DNA from: Gnetum montanum
Taxonomy: Eukaryota; Streptophyta; Gnetopsida; Gnetales; Gnetaceae
Assembly (NCBI GenBank): GCA_015680685.1
Contig: MNCI01000001.1
Coordinates: 193,600-242,530 of the forward strand
Length of the DNA stretch: 48,931 nucleotides
Direction: 5' to 3'
Part shown: in pieces, positions 1 through 11,930 of the stretch
How positions within the stretch are numbered: the stretch's first letter is position 1
How the letters are laid out: each line of letters opens with the position of its first letter
Notes under the pieces: model-generated
The model's input: only the letters and a program-made list of their open reading frames with translations
Database searches by the model: none
What the model was told of the DNA's origin: nothing
Position numbers and translations under genes: made by a program

Positions 1-2424
1 TAGTTCATTAGTTAGAGTTAGTTAGTTTCTAAACCCTTCACTCTTTAGCATAGAAGACATAAAACTAGAAAAGACTATAAAAATCATATACCTCAGACTT
101 ACTTAACCATACACCGTGACAACTACAAGTAAGTCTGGGAAGACAACAAATGATTAACCCCAAGTGTTCCATGGGACGTGTAGGCATTTAGTCTGTGGAG
201 TTCGACCGGATCACGCGTGTTATGCTCGTTTCGTATGGTTGAGTGTAATCTTGGGTTACAACTCATCACTCATGTATGAAAAAATCTAACTATTGGGTTA
301 CACTATGGATAATATTAACACTATAGATACCCTAAATTCTTAGCTCCTTACTATCACCTAAGATTTTTTGATGTGGATTGCATGTCTTGATATTGCTAGA
401 ATCTTCTAAATCAACTTTACCATAGACTAGGTAGGAAGCATACCACTACATTAACAAAATCTACTAAACCAATTTTATAAAAATATGTACTTTGCAAAAT
501 CCATCTCTTAGATACCCCTTGACCTTTGGTATGTTTGTGATTTAAACCCTTGATATATTATTGTTAAGCCTATATGTTGTATCTAAAACATATTTCTAAT
601 TTGACTATGCTTGTGTTTTGTATTGGTTTAGCTCTGTGTCTTTTAATTGCTACTTTGTCCATGATTTTAATATTTTAATGTATTTTTATATTTTATCTTC
701 TATTTTTATTTTTAGGATTTTATTTTTATTAATATATCATATGTCCACTAATCCTTTGTTGAAGATTTGAGTACCAAGTATTATATCCTAGTTGAACCAT
801 TGGTACATGAGGTATTACATTGACTATATGGTATGCTTTATTTGATTACTTTATGTTTGTTAGTTAAAATATTTTTTAAAAAATATATTTTTAATTTTAA
901 TTTTATCATATTTTTAGACATTCTTATGTTAGTACTTGGATTAGTTATGTATGGATCATAGAGATTGTTATTAGAATTGGTTATAAACATAGTTAGTAGC
1001 TAATCCATAGTGGGAGGTAAGGGGGTGGTGGGGGTTGGGTAGGGGAGTGGCAAGTTGCAAGGAGGGCGGGGGGGAGAGGGGTGGTGGTGGGTGGGGCCGT
1101 GTGTGGCGGGCGGTGTGTGTGTGTGGGGAGCTATGTGCATCTTAGGTAAATGCTAGGTACAAGTCCATGTTAAAATATTTTTTTATTAATTTTTAAAATT
1201 AAGGTTAGTTCTATTTTATTTTTAATTTTAGTTTTTCCAATAGAACTATCCTTTTTATCAAACTATTCCATATAGTTATGAGCATAAATACTAGACAACT
1301 TTTCATTAGCAATTACCTAGTTGCATTGTTGACATATGAAAGATAGAACTAGGGGGGAAGATCTTGATAATTTGAAGTGATGCTAGACCTAGAGCTATAC
1401 TATCATCTAGGACCTTGTAAGTGCTTTTTTATAGATCTTATTTTAGGATTTGTATAGATTTTAGCATTCATCTTCAGTTTTTTCTAGGATTTGAAGCATG
1501 TTTGGAAGATTTTAAGCATGCAGAACTTTGTAGTTTTAGCATTGTTAATTAGGTAGGGAAAATTTGATACTTTGATCTATTCTTAGGATTTTAGTTCTTT
1601 TGTTACATATGCATTCACGTTTTCTCAATTGAAGTTTGTTCAACAACTATTTATTGAAATGTGTACATGTTAGATTTGGTTATTCTATCCATGTTTTTTG
1701 AGATTTAACATATTTATAATGATTTTAATTATTCTTGGAATGTTGGAAGACATTTTGGATTTTTTATATTCAATTTAAATCTATTTTAATTTTTCCAAAT
1801 TTTTGGAGTAGAGAACTAGAATATTGAGCTATAATTCACATTTTTGACCTTTGAGATGACTTAAGATGGTGATGACACATAAGGTAAAAAAGCTCAAATT
1901 TCTAGTATGGACCTTGAGGACACCTTCTTGGTCCATATGATCTTCTTGCAAGGTTTAAATGGAGGTGATAATGAATTTTTAATACATATTTGAATGCCTT
2001 GTATGATAAGCAACAAATTTTATAAAAGTAACCCTTTATCTTTTGGATTCTAAAAATTGCAAAAATAGCTAAAATCATAGTTTCCAGAGCTTTTAAGAAT
2101 AATAAATGATGATGTAGGATTTTTAAGCTTAAAACAATATTAATAATTTTATGTTCTATAATTTTAATTATCCTTTTAGAACCCATACTTTTGTTTTTAG
2201 TAGTTTTAGATTTAGATTGCTACTTGGTAGTAACTACTTTTGGTTGTGATCCTTTATTTGGTTCATTATGAAATTTGAATACATTTTTTGACCATTGAGT
2301 ATTTTGTTTTAGAATATATATGTATATTAATATTTATAATTGTTTGGGTTTGGACATTTAATTAGCACTTGTTACATAGGTTACCTTTCTCAATGAGTAT
2401 TCTAATATTTTTGTGAGGCTTATA
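1..2424. other. Unassigned AT-rich intergenic DNA
   Basis: No domain, LTR boundary or RNA gene is recognisable here. The stretch is AT-rich with frequent stops in all frames. The first 270 bases contain a small cluster of CpG dinucleotides (around 190-235) that stands out from the CpG-poor surroundings and may be the end of a younger repeat. A G-rich block is listed separately. A minus-strand open frame at 1902-2186 has no recognisable motif and is probably chance. Confidence 0.6.
1011..1132 (+). repeat. G-rich low-complexity block
   Basis: About 120 bases consist almost only of G and T with little A or C, including many runs of three to seven Gs, followed by a short GT dinucleotide run. It lies abruptly inside DNA that is mostly A and T on both sides. 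Several G runs lie close enough together to permit G-quadruplex folding on the + strand. No coding or LTR signal coincides with it. Confidence 0.85.
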
Positions 2425-5400
2425 TGTAACAACTCATATTTTTGGTATCCTTGAAACATATGATTCTTTATCAAGATTACGTTGCTTGCATGTTATTGGT
2501 TTTATATATTTTATGGTGGAGCACTTAATATTTCATGTTCATGAGCTTCAAGATGCATGTATGAATTAATGTTATTATGTATTTTTTGGTGTGTGTGTAT
2601 ATATATATTATATTTACCATTCAATAGTTGTACACTACTCCTATTATTAAGTATCGCAAGATTTCATGAGGGGTTGGTTAGCAACATGACATGATTAATG
2701 ATCTATGATTTGTTTGATATTCCTTAGAGTATATATTATGACCTTGTTTGTTATGTTATGTTGGTAGTAACTTGAGTTATATTTAATTTAATTAATTTAA
2801 ATTTTATTTTAATATGTTATTATGATATTTTTGGGATAGTGTTTTAGTAGCATATGTTTTATTGACTATTTTAGTATCTGTGGGTGTTACATGAAAGTTA
2901 AGGAAGTTACATGTGTAGTGATAAGAATTTATGGGAATATTTTTTTACTTTAACTCTTAATTGGATAATTGGATGATTTCTCCCATTCCATGAGTTTTTT
3001 AATATTTCATTAAAATTTTTACAAATCTTTTATTTTACACACGTTGATGATTTCAAGAACATGATAGAGAGGTGCTTTGGGAGATCAAAGTTGGTGTAGG
3101 TGCTAGTGGATTTCTAATTGATTGTGCTTTAGATTAGATCTTGGCTATGTTTCTCTCTTTTCAAAGGATTTCTTCATGCAGATTTAAAGATGAGTAATCT
3201 TGTCTTCTTTTCCATTTACATTTGGAGGACTGTACACATGTGTGGGATAGGTTTAGTGATATTAAATTTCATATTATTATGATGTTATGTGAGGTTGATG
3301 GATATTTTTTTATCATTTTGAAATGTTAATTTGAAATATTTTATGTATGTGCAATTTATGATTGATGGTATTGTTTTTTCCATCAATTACAAGAATAAAT
3401 TTTATGAATATTATCACCAACAATTTTGTGGATTGGATTTTTCCATTATTGAGGTCTTATCAATTGGAAGTGAAAGATTAGTGCTATTATAATTCATATT
3501 TGGTGTCATCTTGGATCTATAGAAAGAATGTGATTTTGTCTTGTTTCATAGATAGTTTGAAATCTTAAGATCTTCATTCATATTCGATGTCATAACATGA
3601 CCTATTTTTCCTTTATAAATTCTAAGCTCATGTTAATGTTTTATTTTAGTTTCTCTAATTTTGTAATAGGTTTAATTGAATTTTTTTTCTATTATTTATA
3701 TTGATATCTTAAAAATATTGTGGTTTTCATTTATATTTGATGTCTTACCCTAACGTGTTTTTTCATTATTGATTTTAAGCTCTTTTAAATGTGTTATTTG
3801 GGTTTCTTCAATGTTATGATAGTTTAAATTGAATCTTTTCTTCATTATTCGTGTCAATATCTTAGTCATTTGGGTATGATTCCCTTCATTGTAAGATTTC
3901 CAATCTATAGTATATTAATTTGAGTTTTCCACATTTGTTCTACTAGTGGATTATTCTTACTCTTCACCTATTCTTGTTCTTGGGTTGTTGGATCCTTACT
4001 TGTGGTTTCCTTATCATTTCCCATTGAATTGTTTGTTTATTTTGACTAATTCTAGGTATTTCCTTACTCACAATAGTTATCTTTGGTCTCAAAAAGATGT
4101 CTATCATGTAGGAAAAGTCATCTAGGAAGACATATCCAGCCAATCCAATATGTTTCTTGCCTAGTGTAAAAATTTCCTCTTGCTTAGAGATTTCTCCCTA
4201 GAGATATCTTTATCCTATTTAAGATGTCTCTCATCTTCTATAGATGTCTTCTCTAGCTCAAAGGAATTTTCCTATATAAATCTCTACAATATATAAGATG
4301 TTTCTATCCTTTTGTAGAGGTGTCTTCCAGCTTCTAGATACCTGTTGTTTCTAGAGATATCTCCCCTACAAGCCTAGCCTTACATCAAACTTATTTCTTC
4401 TGAAGTTTGGTCCTCTAGTTTAGTATGGTACTTGATTTTCTTGACTTCAATGCTTACTAAAATCTTGTTGAATCTTCCACCTTTGTTGAATTTAATGCAT
4501 TCTATTTTGGGTCCTCAAATTTTGGATATTACCTTTACATGAGTGAATATTTCCTAGACTAAACCTTGGCATATTTATGATTTTTCTCATTTGTTATCTT
4601 GGAATATTTATCTTGTTCCTTTTTATATCTTAGATTTTGACTAAATGAATTCTTTCATGTCTTGATTTCTTTTCTCTTCTCATTAGGTTTATGTTTTGAA
4701 AATATCTTGCTTGGATAAGAGATTACTACATCAGTTAAATATTGATACCTATGTAGTTATTGGTTGTTTGAGATTTTGGTCTTCTTGTTGTTGTGGTGTA
4801 ATTAGTTTACTTGGAACAAGTGGTTAATTATTTCTCTTTTTGGATTATTTGGTGTCATGAGAACATTGTTTTAGTTATTTGAGATCTCTTTGGATGTTGT
4901 GTTTGATTCCATTTTGAAGCTAAAGTTCCATGTAATTTGTTTGGGCTTGATGGTGATTTATCATCCTTTGGATTGATTTCTTTCATGAGAATTCCCTAGA
5001 TTGCTATATTTTGTTGCTGAGTTGGATTATTTTGGTTTTATTATAGTACTTCATAGTTAGTTTGGTTTACCATATTTGTATGTTTGTTGGATGATAGCTA
5101 GCACCAATTTTATATGACTATTGGAGATGTGCTTCCTAGAGATGTTTGGTCATTGACCACTAGGACATATCAGTGTGGCTTTTATTATAGATCTCATCCT
5201 ATATAAAAGCATGATTTTATGGATAATTGATCATTTTTAAAATGTCTCTAGAATGTTATAGGTGAGTCTTAGTAGATTCCTCTAGCATTAGTATTTTGGA
5301 TATGTATGAAGTAAGCGTTGGAGACACTTATTTAGTTTAAGACTCATAATAAATCCATGTACAGTCTAGTTTAATATTTATTTTAAATTCATTTTAACCT

Positions 5401-5756
5401 TGAAATTTGAAAAAGTAGAAATGATAACTTTATTATATATTTGATACTAAGTGTAGTGAGTGCTAGCCTTATTGTTTTTGGTCATGGTTGGAGTTGATAC
5501 GTCATGGTATTGATTATGTTTGATGGTTGGTTTTTGTTTTACCTTTATTTTCTTATTTATATGTTCTTGAGATAACATGTTTTGCAAGATAGTCATGATC
5601 CACCTATATCCCATGAGGTTTATCCATTATTTGGTTGGAAACGATGCCAAGATTTCTTATTCATCTTTATAACGATGACTCATTTTTATTACAAGTTGTT
5701 TGGATTGGGTGGAGATTGGAGATCTTGGATAGTTTTCCAACTTATTCCTAGTGTGT
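2425..5756 (+). repeat. Long LTR copy, family D, truncated at its 3' end
   Basis: The copy begins TGTAACAACTC, the usual form of a plant Ty3/gypsy LTR start, and is collinear with 45295 to about 48410 over more than 3 kb (for example the stretches after 2442 and 45307, 4080 and 46780, 5700 and 48370). The two copies differ at many positions and by small indels, so they are old. Similarity stops near 5756, leaving about 470 bases of the LTR end missing. No primer-binding site follows. The 5 bases before it (ttata) do not match the bases after the right copy. It is therefore either a decayed 5' LTR of element D or, as likely, an independent truncated copy. Confidence 0.8.
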
Positions 5757-7131
5757 TTTATGATATTATTGTTGTTACAATAATAGCATTTCATGAAATA
5801 GTATGCATTAAAGGTATTGAGTTTTTTTGAAAAACTATTCAAAAGCTTTTCAGATTGGTGGAAGGTTTGCTAACTTAAAACAATGTGATAAGACTCGATC
5901 AATCATGATGATTAAATAACCATTATAATACTCTTAGCAAGCTCAATAAGAAAACTTTCAAATCTACATTAAATTTTGTCTTATCACTTTATTTCCCTAG
6001 AGTGTGAATGTGCACAATAGAAAAGTCCTAGATGAAGAATGAAGCTTACGAAGGGACACTATTTGTAAAAATTCTCAAAAGGACTCTTCTTATTATAATT
6101 AAGATTCTTATAATGATTATTAAAAGAGAAAATTTTAACTTTTTAAAAGCTCAAAAATTGTTTAGCAATTAAGCATATGGGCTCATTGATTCGAGATTCA
6201 AGGACTTGATAAGAATAAGTAGATTTTGAGCCAAATTTGATTTTGTAAGATATTCATTTATAGTATTAGGTAATTAATTACAACATAATTATCTTTAAAA
6301 AATAATTTGTAAGGAGATAATCTAATATAAAAGATCATTTCTTCTTATAAAGGTTATTTAGAAAGCATGAGCTCGACAAAGATTAGTTTTGCAAAACCTA
6401 AAGGATTAGTTTTATATTTGCTATGTTATCTTACAATAGATCAACATTAATACAAACATGTAATCATAGAAATTTGAATTACTAATTCAAAGCTATATTA
6501 GAAAAATATCATAGAAGCTAAAATTTGGTTCTACAAAGAACGCTCATGTTATTTGGCCACATTAGCTCATAAATTTGGCATAATTTATAAATTAATTCTT
6601 TAAGGAATCATAAATTTGGTTTTTTTAATTATGTCATCATTTCACTTTAAATGAATTTGTAAAATGAAAATAGGTTCTACAAACAAAACCTTAATTAGCC
6701 TCCTAAGTCATGTTAGCTCATATAGTTAGAGAGAATTTGTAGAATAAGAAAATTAGTTCTCTAAGCTATTGTACCAACTCTAAAATTTTTCTACATAAGC
6801 TAGAGTTTCAAGTACATTCTATGACTTCTTAGCAAAAAGTCATCTTTGGTAGCCTAGATTCAACATACTGCATCATCTACAATGTAGTATCTAGTCTCAT
6901 CTTCTACTCTTACTAGAAGTGACATCTCACATCATTTGTAACATCATTTTTAGTTCTTACTTTGTGGGTTTTAGTTTTAACCTCTAGTGTCAATTATTAT
7001 GTTGATCCTAACTTAAGCCTTTTTTTGGTAAATTAATTATTTGATGTTAAATAATAGTTGGTTTTTCAATGTTATGCATCATACCTTTCTTTTTATATTT
7101 TATGTTATTTTTCATAGCAATCATTTGTTTG
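5757..7131. other. Unassigned AT-rich DNA
   Basis: I see no domain, repeat boundary or RNA gene. The sequence is AT-rich with stops in every frame. The open frames crossing the start of this stretch (5582-5842, both strands) overlap the LTR edge and carry no recognisable motif. Confidence 0.6.
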
Positions 7132-7850
7132 GCCGATAGGCCATTACCAAATGGGTAACACTAAATTTTTGTGCGTAACTCTAACCAATGTTGACTTTCC
7201 CATGGCCCATTTTGGTAACGCAACTTTGTGAATAACGCTGATGTGTAACGCTGACGTGTAAAATTCCAGATAGGCTATTTTGGTAACGCAACTTTGTGAA
7301 TAACGCTGATGTGTAAATAAAATTCCAGGCAGGCCATTTAGGTAACCCAACTTTGTGCATAATGCTACGGCTAAAACCCAAACCACGGCCTCTGCTGTGA
7401 CCATGACCGGCAGATCTGTCAGAGCCACGGGATGTAAATATCTCGATAAGATTCGCTTCGCGGTCATCCGCAGATCATGTGGTAGCCATACCACGGTGCT
7501 GCACAGTGGCGTACAAAGGTCACGAGATGCACAGTGGTGTACAAAGTTCACAAGATGCACAATGGTGTACAAAGTTCACGAGATGTGTGTGGGAGAGGCC
7601 GACACGGGCAAATGCGTAGTGTTGCCCTTAAATTCGAGTGTAGAGCGGCGAACAGAATGGAATTTTTGCTCTAACTTGGCACTACGAATGGAATTTGATA
7701 ACGTTCTCAATCCATTGCAGTGTCTCTGTTACAACACTACAAACATGGATTTTCCTTCCCTGGGCACTACAACCGACACTGCAATGGATTTTTGCTCTAA
7801 CTTGGCTCTGTTGCAAATGCGTAGTGTTGCTCTAACTTGGCTTATTCTCA
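7132..7850. repeat. CpG-rich patch with three kinds of short tandem repeat
   Basis: This 0.7-kb patch is visibly richer in G, C and CpG than anything around it. It contains (1) about four imperfect units of 59-68 bp, near 7139, 7205, 7273 and 7332, each carrying a GGTAAC..CAACTTTGTG core; (2) three consecutive 28-bp units at 7501-7528, 7529-7556 and 7557-7584 (each starts GCACA and ends GAGAT or AAGAT); (3) a longer duplicated module containing TTTTTGCTCTAACTTGGC at about 7664 and 7786. Open frames exist on both strands (7355-7873 plus, 7144-7572 minus), but the 28-bp unit is not a multiple of three and the frames match no family I know. A short Gly/Arg/Ser-rich minus-strand reading at about 7365-7430 resembles an RG-rich linker but is too short to assign. 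It could be a young repeat, a promoter-like fragment or a transposon body. Confidence 0.75.
7501..7584. repeat. 28-bp unit, three tandem copies
   Basis: The units 7501-7528, 7529-7556 and 7557-7584 are head-to-tail and differ at only a few positions. They lie in the centre of the CpG-rich patch. Confidence 0.9.
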
Positions 7851-8920
7851 AATATCTCTACTACCACACATAGTTGGCTTTTTTCTTGTTGATGATTTAG
7901 AAATATTTTCCAAAGACTTTACCTTTTTACAGAACAATTTTTCTCTACTAGTGATATTAGTTTCTCAAATTTTTATTCTCTTTTCATTCCTACTAAAATA
8001 TTTTTATTCCCTTCATATTTTACTCTTGACACATGGAGAGTCACTTAGAATTAGGTCAACGCACTAATATGATCAAACCATTTTCTTAGTTAGTTTCTAA
8101 AACTACAATTTTCTTGTCATATCTACATTACATGCATGAATTAGAGAAAGAATAGGATAGTAAAATTCCTTGTCAAATGTCTCTAATTCTTAGTATTTCT
8201 CCTAGAACATTTACAAGAGGTTTTTATTTTCTTTGTTTTGTAATATGGACTTTCTTATTTTATCTTTTTTGTTTCCAACATTGTTTAGATCTACTTGAGA
8301 TCTATTTTTCATTTTTTCATTTAGATCTTTTAATGAATTAGATCTATCTTGCTTTATGTTCTATTCATAAATGTTTTTTATGTTAGCTACACATAATGTT
8401 TTATTTTGTTCTATTTTGCATTTCGTTTTATTTTCATTTTTACTCTTAGCTATTTTACATGTACAATTGTATGCTTTGTATTGGATATTATTAAGAAAAA
8501 ATGCTCTTCTTGAGTTTTCATAGTTTTCCAACAAACTATAAGTCCCCTTTTGATTTAAGAAATATTTATTAAGAGATTGATTGTGCTAGACAATTTGGTG
8601 GTTATGAGATCACCTAGCTCAATTTTATGCTAGGTTGTAATAGCTTGCATATTATAATGATCTTTACTGAACCATCTTTTTGCACCTAGATGAAGGGCCT
8701 CCATGAAATTAACATTATTTCTAGAGTTCTCTCTATTTATGTCTTCATACTTCTTCTAACTATTAATGACATGTTGCATTTAAACACTAAAATCACATTA
8801 ATTATCTATGAGTTCAAAATTCTCAATAAATAGAAAATTTTTAGCTTCTATTTTAAGTGAAAACCTATTTGTAGGGATGAACTGATGCACTAGTAACAAT
8901 CCTACAAAGTCTCATTCATC
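7851..8920. other. Unassigned AT-rich DNA
   Basis: No recognisable gene, LTR terminus or RNA gene. Coding potential is absent apart from short chance frames. Confidence 0.55.
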
Positions 8921-8924
8921 TCTA

Positions 8925-9380
8925 TAGTTATACCTATGATGTCATCTTCTGATCTAAGTTTTTTCAAGAGCAAGAAGCTTATGGATCTAAGGAGAAATCA
9001 AGGATTTACAGATAGGCTAATAGTAAAATACTATAAATTAGCCTATGTAAAATAAGAACTAGACTATCCACTTACATCTAATATGGTTAACCTTATCACA
9101 AAATATGAGTAGGCAAATTATCTGCGACATTTTCTTTTCAATCTAGATCATCTAATTAAAATAGATAATGAGGAATCTAAGGAAGTTGCACAATTGATCA
9201 TGTAGTAAAAGAAGTTGTAGGAACACATACATATGTAAACTAAAGAGGCTAGGATGAAAAATATCCTAGATTAAACTCTTGGTCCATACATCACCCTTAG
9301 GAGAAGGAGAGGAAGCTTGACCTCTAAATCTAATGTTCAATTGATAGATGATGATGAAGAGTAACTATAGGAAAGCTTGA
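8925..9380 (+). pseudogene. Coding-like relic, family unknown
   Basis: One + strand frame reads through about 150 codons with an amino-acid composition like a real protein: Lys-, Glu- and Leu-rich with a probable coiled-coil middle, followed by a basic stretch (TLRRRRGSL) and an acidic end (DDDEE). The interrupting stops are mostly TAG where CAG (Gln) would be expected. I do not recognise the family. It sits next to a copia gag relic on the opposite strand, so it probably belongs to a different mobile element. It could be the gag-like part of a retroelement or a host-gene fragment. Confidence 0.4.
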
Positions 9381-9589
9381 AAAAGCAACTACCTATAACA
9401 TCACATCCACAACATTAGCATCATAGTAGTTCAAAGCACTTTACCTTGATTTGTTTCTCTTTTTACAAGACCACTTAGCCTTCCCATAAGTTCTATTCCT
9501 TTCTACTAGCTATTTTCTCCTAATAATATCAATAATTTCAATTTAATTTTTTAATCCTTTGTTTCATCTTTTGAATCATATTTTCCACT

Positions 9590-10190
9590 CCTCAAAATTA
9601 ACCTACCATAGGCTTTTCTTTGATAGCACCTTCACTAATGAGATTCATATCATAAGAAATGAGTGCACTTTGAAGCTCTTAAAATTTTAGCATTGAGAAA
9701 TATCATATTTTCTCCATGGCTATAACTTTTGGTCCAAACTCAAGCTACAATGTTCTAATCATTTTCATACTCACATTGCTTTCAGTTTATTCTTTTCCCA
9801 TCCCACAAATTGCTACAACTAGATCATTAGCTCTAGAAAAATAATCCTTAATTTTTTCTCCTACTTTCTTTTTGAGTTTATAATAGTCACTTTGTAACAC
9901 TAGAAGCTTAGATTTCTTGGCAACAAAAGCGCCTTCATATGTTGATTCTAGAGTTTTCCAAATTTCTTTTGTAGTTTTGCATCCAATGAATCTATTAAAT
10001 TCAGATTTACTCAAAGCATAATAGAGATAATTTTTTTCTTTTCAAAAAAACATGAACTTATCTTTCTTATCTTGCATCAATTTGCTTCTTGACTTGATAG
10101 CTCTTATGGTGTTTTCGATGGATGGTGTGTATCCTTCTAGAATGGATTTCGAAATTTTGAACTCCATGGATTTAAGGAATCCATGCATTC
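9590..10190 (-). pseudogene. Copia (Ty1) gag relic, UBN2-type
   Basis: Reading the - strand from about 10190 downwards gives the order typical of plant copia capsid proteins: an MHGFLKSMEF-like start region, then SEFNRFIGCKTTKEIWKTL (9940-10011), a YEGAF segment, KKSKLLVLQSDYYKLK and DYFSRANDLV. This matches the UBN2/retrotransposon gag pattern (cys-x-ser/thr-ala-lys-glu-ile-trp followed by a lysine-rich helix). The longest open part is 9787-10014. It is broken by stops on both sides. No copia protease, integrase or RT is seen in the window. Element A begins 54 bases upstream of it (in - strand terms), so A probably inserted into or beside this copia element. Confidence 0.75.
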
Positions 10191-10243
10191 TAGACTTCTA
10201 GTACACAAAGGCACTGTCACTGAACATTAGTGGCTTGGTATAT

Positions 10244-11450
10244 TGAAACACCCCAAATAAATCTTGCATTCACATATGTGACCCAATAGGCAAAGTATTT
10301 ACATTAGAATTTAATGGGAATTTACAAGGAAGAAACAATTGTCCATTTTTCCATTAAAGTTACCACCTCATGGAATTTTCTCCCCAACTTAATTTGAATA
10401 GTTTATGGTGTACAAAGATGTAATTTATAGTTTATAAGTGGAAGGTCTCATTCAAGGTGGCATATAGAGGCCAAAAATGTAAGTATGCTACCAAAATTTG
10501 GTAGCAAAAGCCAAAACGTTGGTGGCTTATATGCTAAGAAAATAGCATAAATACACTACCAACATTGGCAGAAAAAGCTATATATGTAGGAGGTTCCTAA
10601 GCTACAAATTTGGGTGGTGGAAATGCCAATTACACTAGCATAATGATTCCCAAAATGGCATATATGTAGATGGAAAATTCCAATTACTCCAAATATTTAA
10701 GCCAATGTTCATACACATTGGCATATATGTTGACAAGAAATTTCAATTACACTAGAACTTTGAGCCAAAACCTAAATTATGTTAGCATTCATACACTATA
10801 GATTATGCTTGTCAAAATCATTTGATACATTGCAGTAATCAACCAACAATCAGCAATGTGAAATTAACAATTCTTTAGCCTATTTAAACTAATGTCATAC
10901 ATCTATTTGGGACTTTTGAAAGTTGAGGCATTTAGGTTGAACTTGAGACATTCAAAGTAGTGCATATTTCAAGAGTTTGTAACTACCACAACCTTCCATT
11001 TAGCATGAACAACCATGACAAAGAAAACTAGTGGTAGAGAATGTTCTAAGGTAGTTCATCTAAGACATTCAAGTGTGAATCTGGTTGTAGAGTACACCTT
11101 GAATTGAATCCCAAGAACATCTCTTAGGTTGTTGGACTTTTAAAGCTTACGATTTATATTTCCTAAACTATTTCATTAACTTTCTTATATTTAATACAAA
11201 GTTACAACATATTTACATGGCCATTATCACACTTTGTTTATTTATCTACCATTAAGCTATTTATGTTGGGAATTTCCCCTTTGCACACATCTTGATTTAA
11301 TGATGTAATGCTCAGTAATAGACATATTATGTCCTTAAGTGATCTACCAAACCATTTAAGGTGCTCTAAATCCTCTTCTAAGGCCTATTTGGATCTAGAA
11401 TTAAAATTTCTTGCATTGATATTTTTGGTCCTCCAGCACCAAATTTTTCA
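10244..11450 (+). repeat. 5' LTR of element A
   Basis: It starts TGAAACACCCC and is collinear with 36668-37149 (for example 10270-10740 against 36690-37145). The proposed end, TTTTTCA at 11444-11450, gives the short inverted pair TGAAA/TTTCA. The 3' boundary is less certain than the start, because the partner copy is truncated and 15 bases separate this end from the primer-binding site. Confidence 0.75.
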
Positions 11451-11465
11451 ACCTTTGTAGTTTTT

Positions 11466-11484
11466 TGGCACTAGAAGGAGGGCC
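11466..11484 (+). promoter_or_regulatory. Primer-binding site of element A
   Basis: The bases TGGCACTAGAAGGAGGGCC follow the LTR end. They begin with TGG, which pairs with the CCA end of a tRNA. The same motif with two differences occurs after the LTR of element C (39321-39339), supporting a functional site. I cannot name the tRNA with confidence. Confidence 0.65.
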
Positions 11485-11930
11485 TCCACCTAAATCCTTC
11501 ATCATAAACTGTCGTATTTGATAGCATATTTGTAGTTTCCCTCCCGCTTCTCTTATATATATGCTAGCTTAATTAGTAGCATATTTATAGTTTTTTGTTT
11601 GTTTTTGCTATTTAAGCGAGCTAAATTGCCAGTTTTACAATTAGCTTATTTGAAGCTAGCTTAATTATGCTTAGAAAATTTACTAAGAAAATTCTGATTT
11701 TTTCCAAGGTAGTTCTAGCTTATATGTTGAGGTAGTTCCAACTTATACGATGAGGTTATTATAGTTATAGAAGTTGAAACCTTTATAAGTTGAAAGATCA
11801 CATAAGCTAAATCTATTTATGTTGAAGGTTTTAGCCATCATTAAAACAGTAGCAGCTTGGTCAATGCATTAGCCTCACATGATTTATGCCTTTTCAACAT
11901 TCAACTATTCTACCACACAACATAGAACAC
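11485..11930 (+). other. Untranslated leader of element A
   Basis: This is the stretch between the primer-binding site and the first gag ATG. It is AT-rich with no domain, consistent with a retroelement leader. Nothing else is seen. Confidence 0.5.

Noticed and set aside
1902-2186. 94-codon open frame on the minus strand
   Set aside because: Low-complexity Ile/Leu/Lys composition from AT-rich DNA, with no motif.
5582-5842. Open frames on both strands at the edge of the left LTR copy
   Set aside because: They lie in non-coding LTR sequence. The aligned region of the right copy (48254-48430) does not keep the frame.
7355-7873. 172-codon plus-strand frame in the CpG-rich patch as a gene
   Set aside because: It crosses a 28-bp tandem array that shifts frame with each unit and shows no conserved domain. 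Length is explained by low stop frequency in GC-richer DNA.
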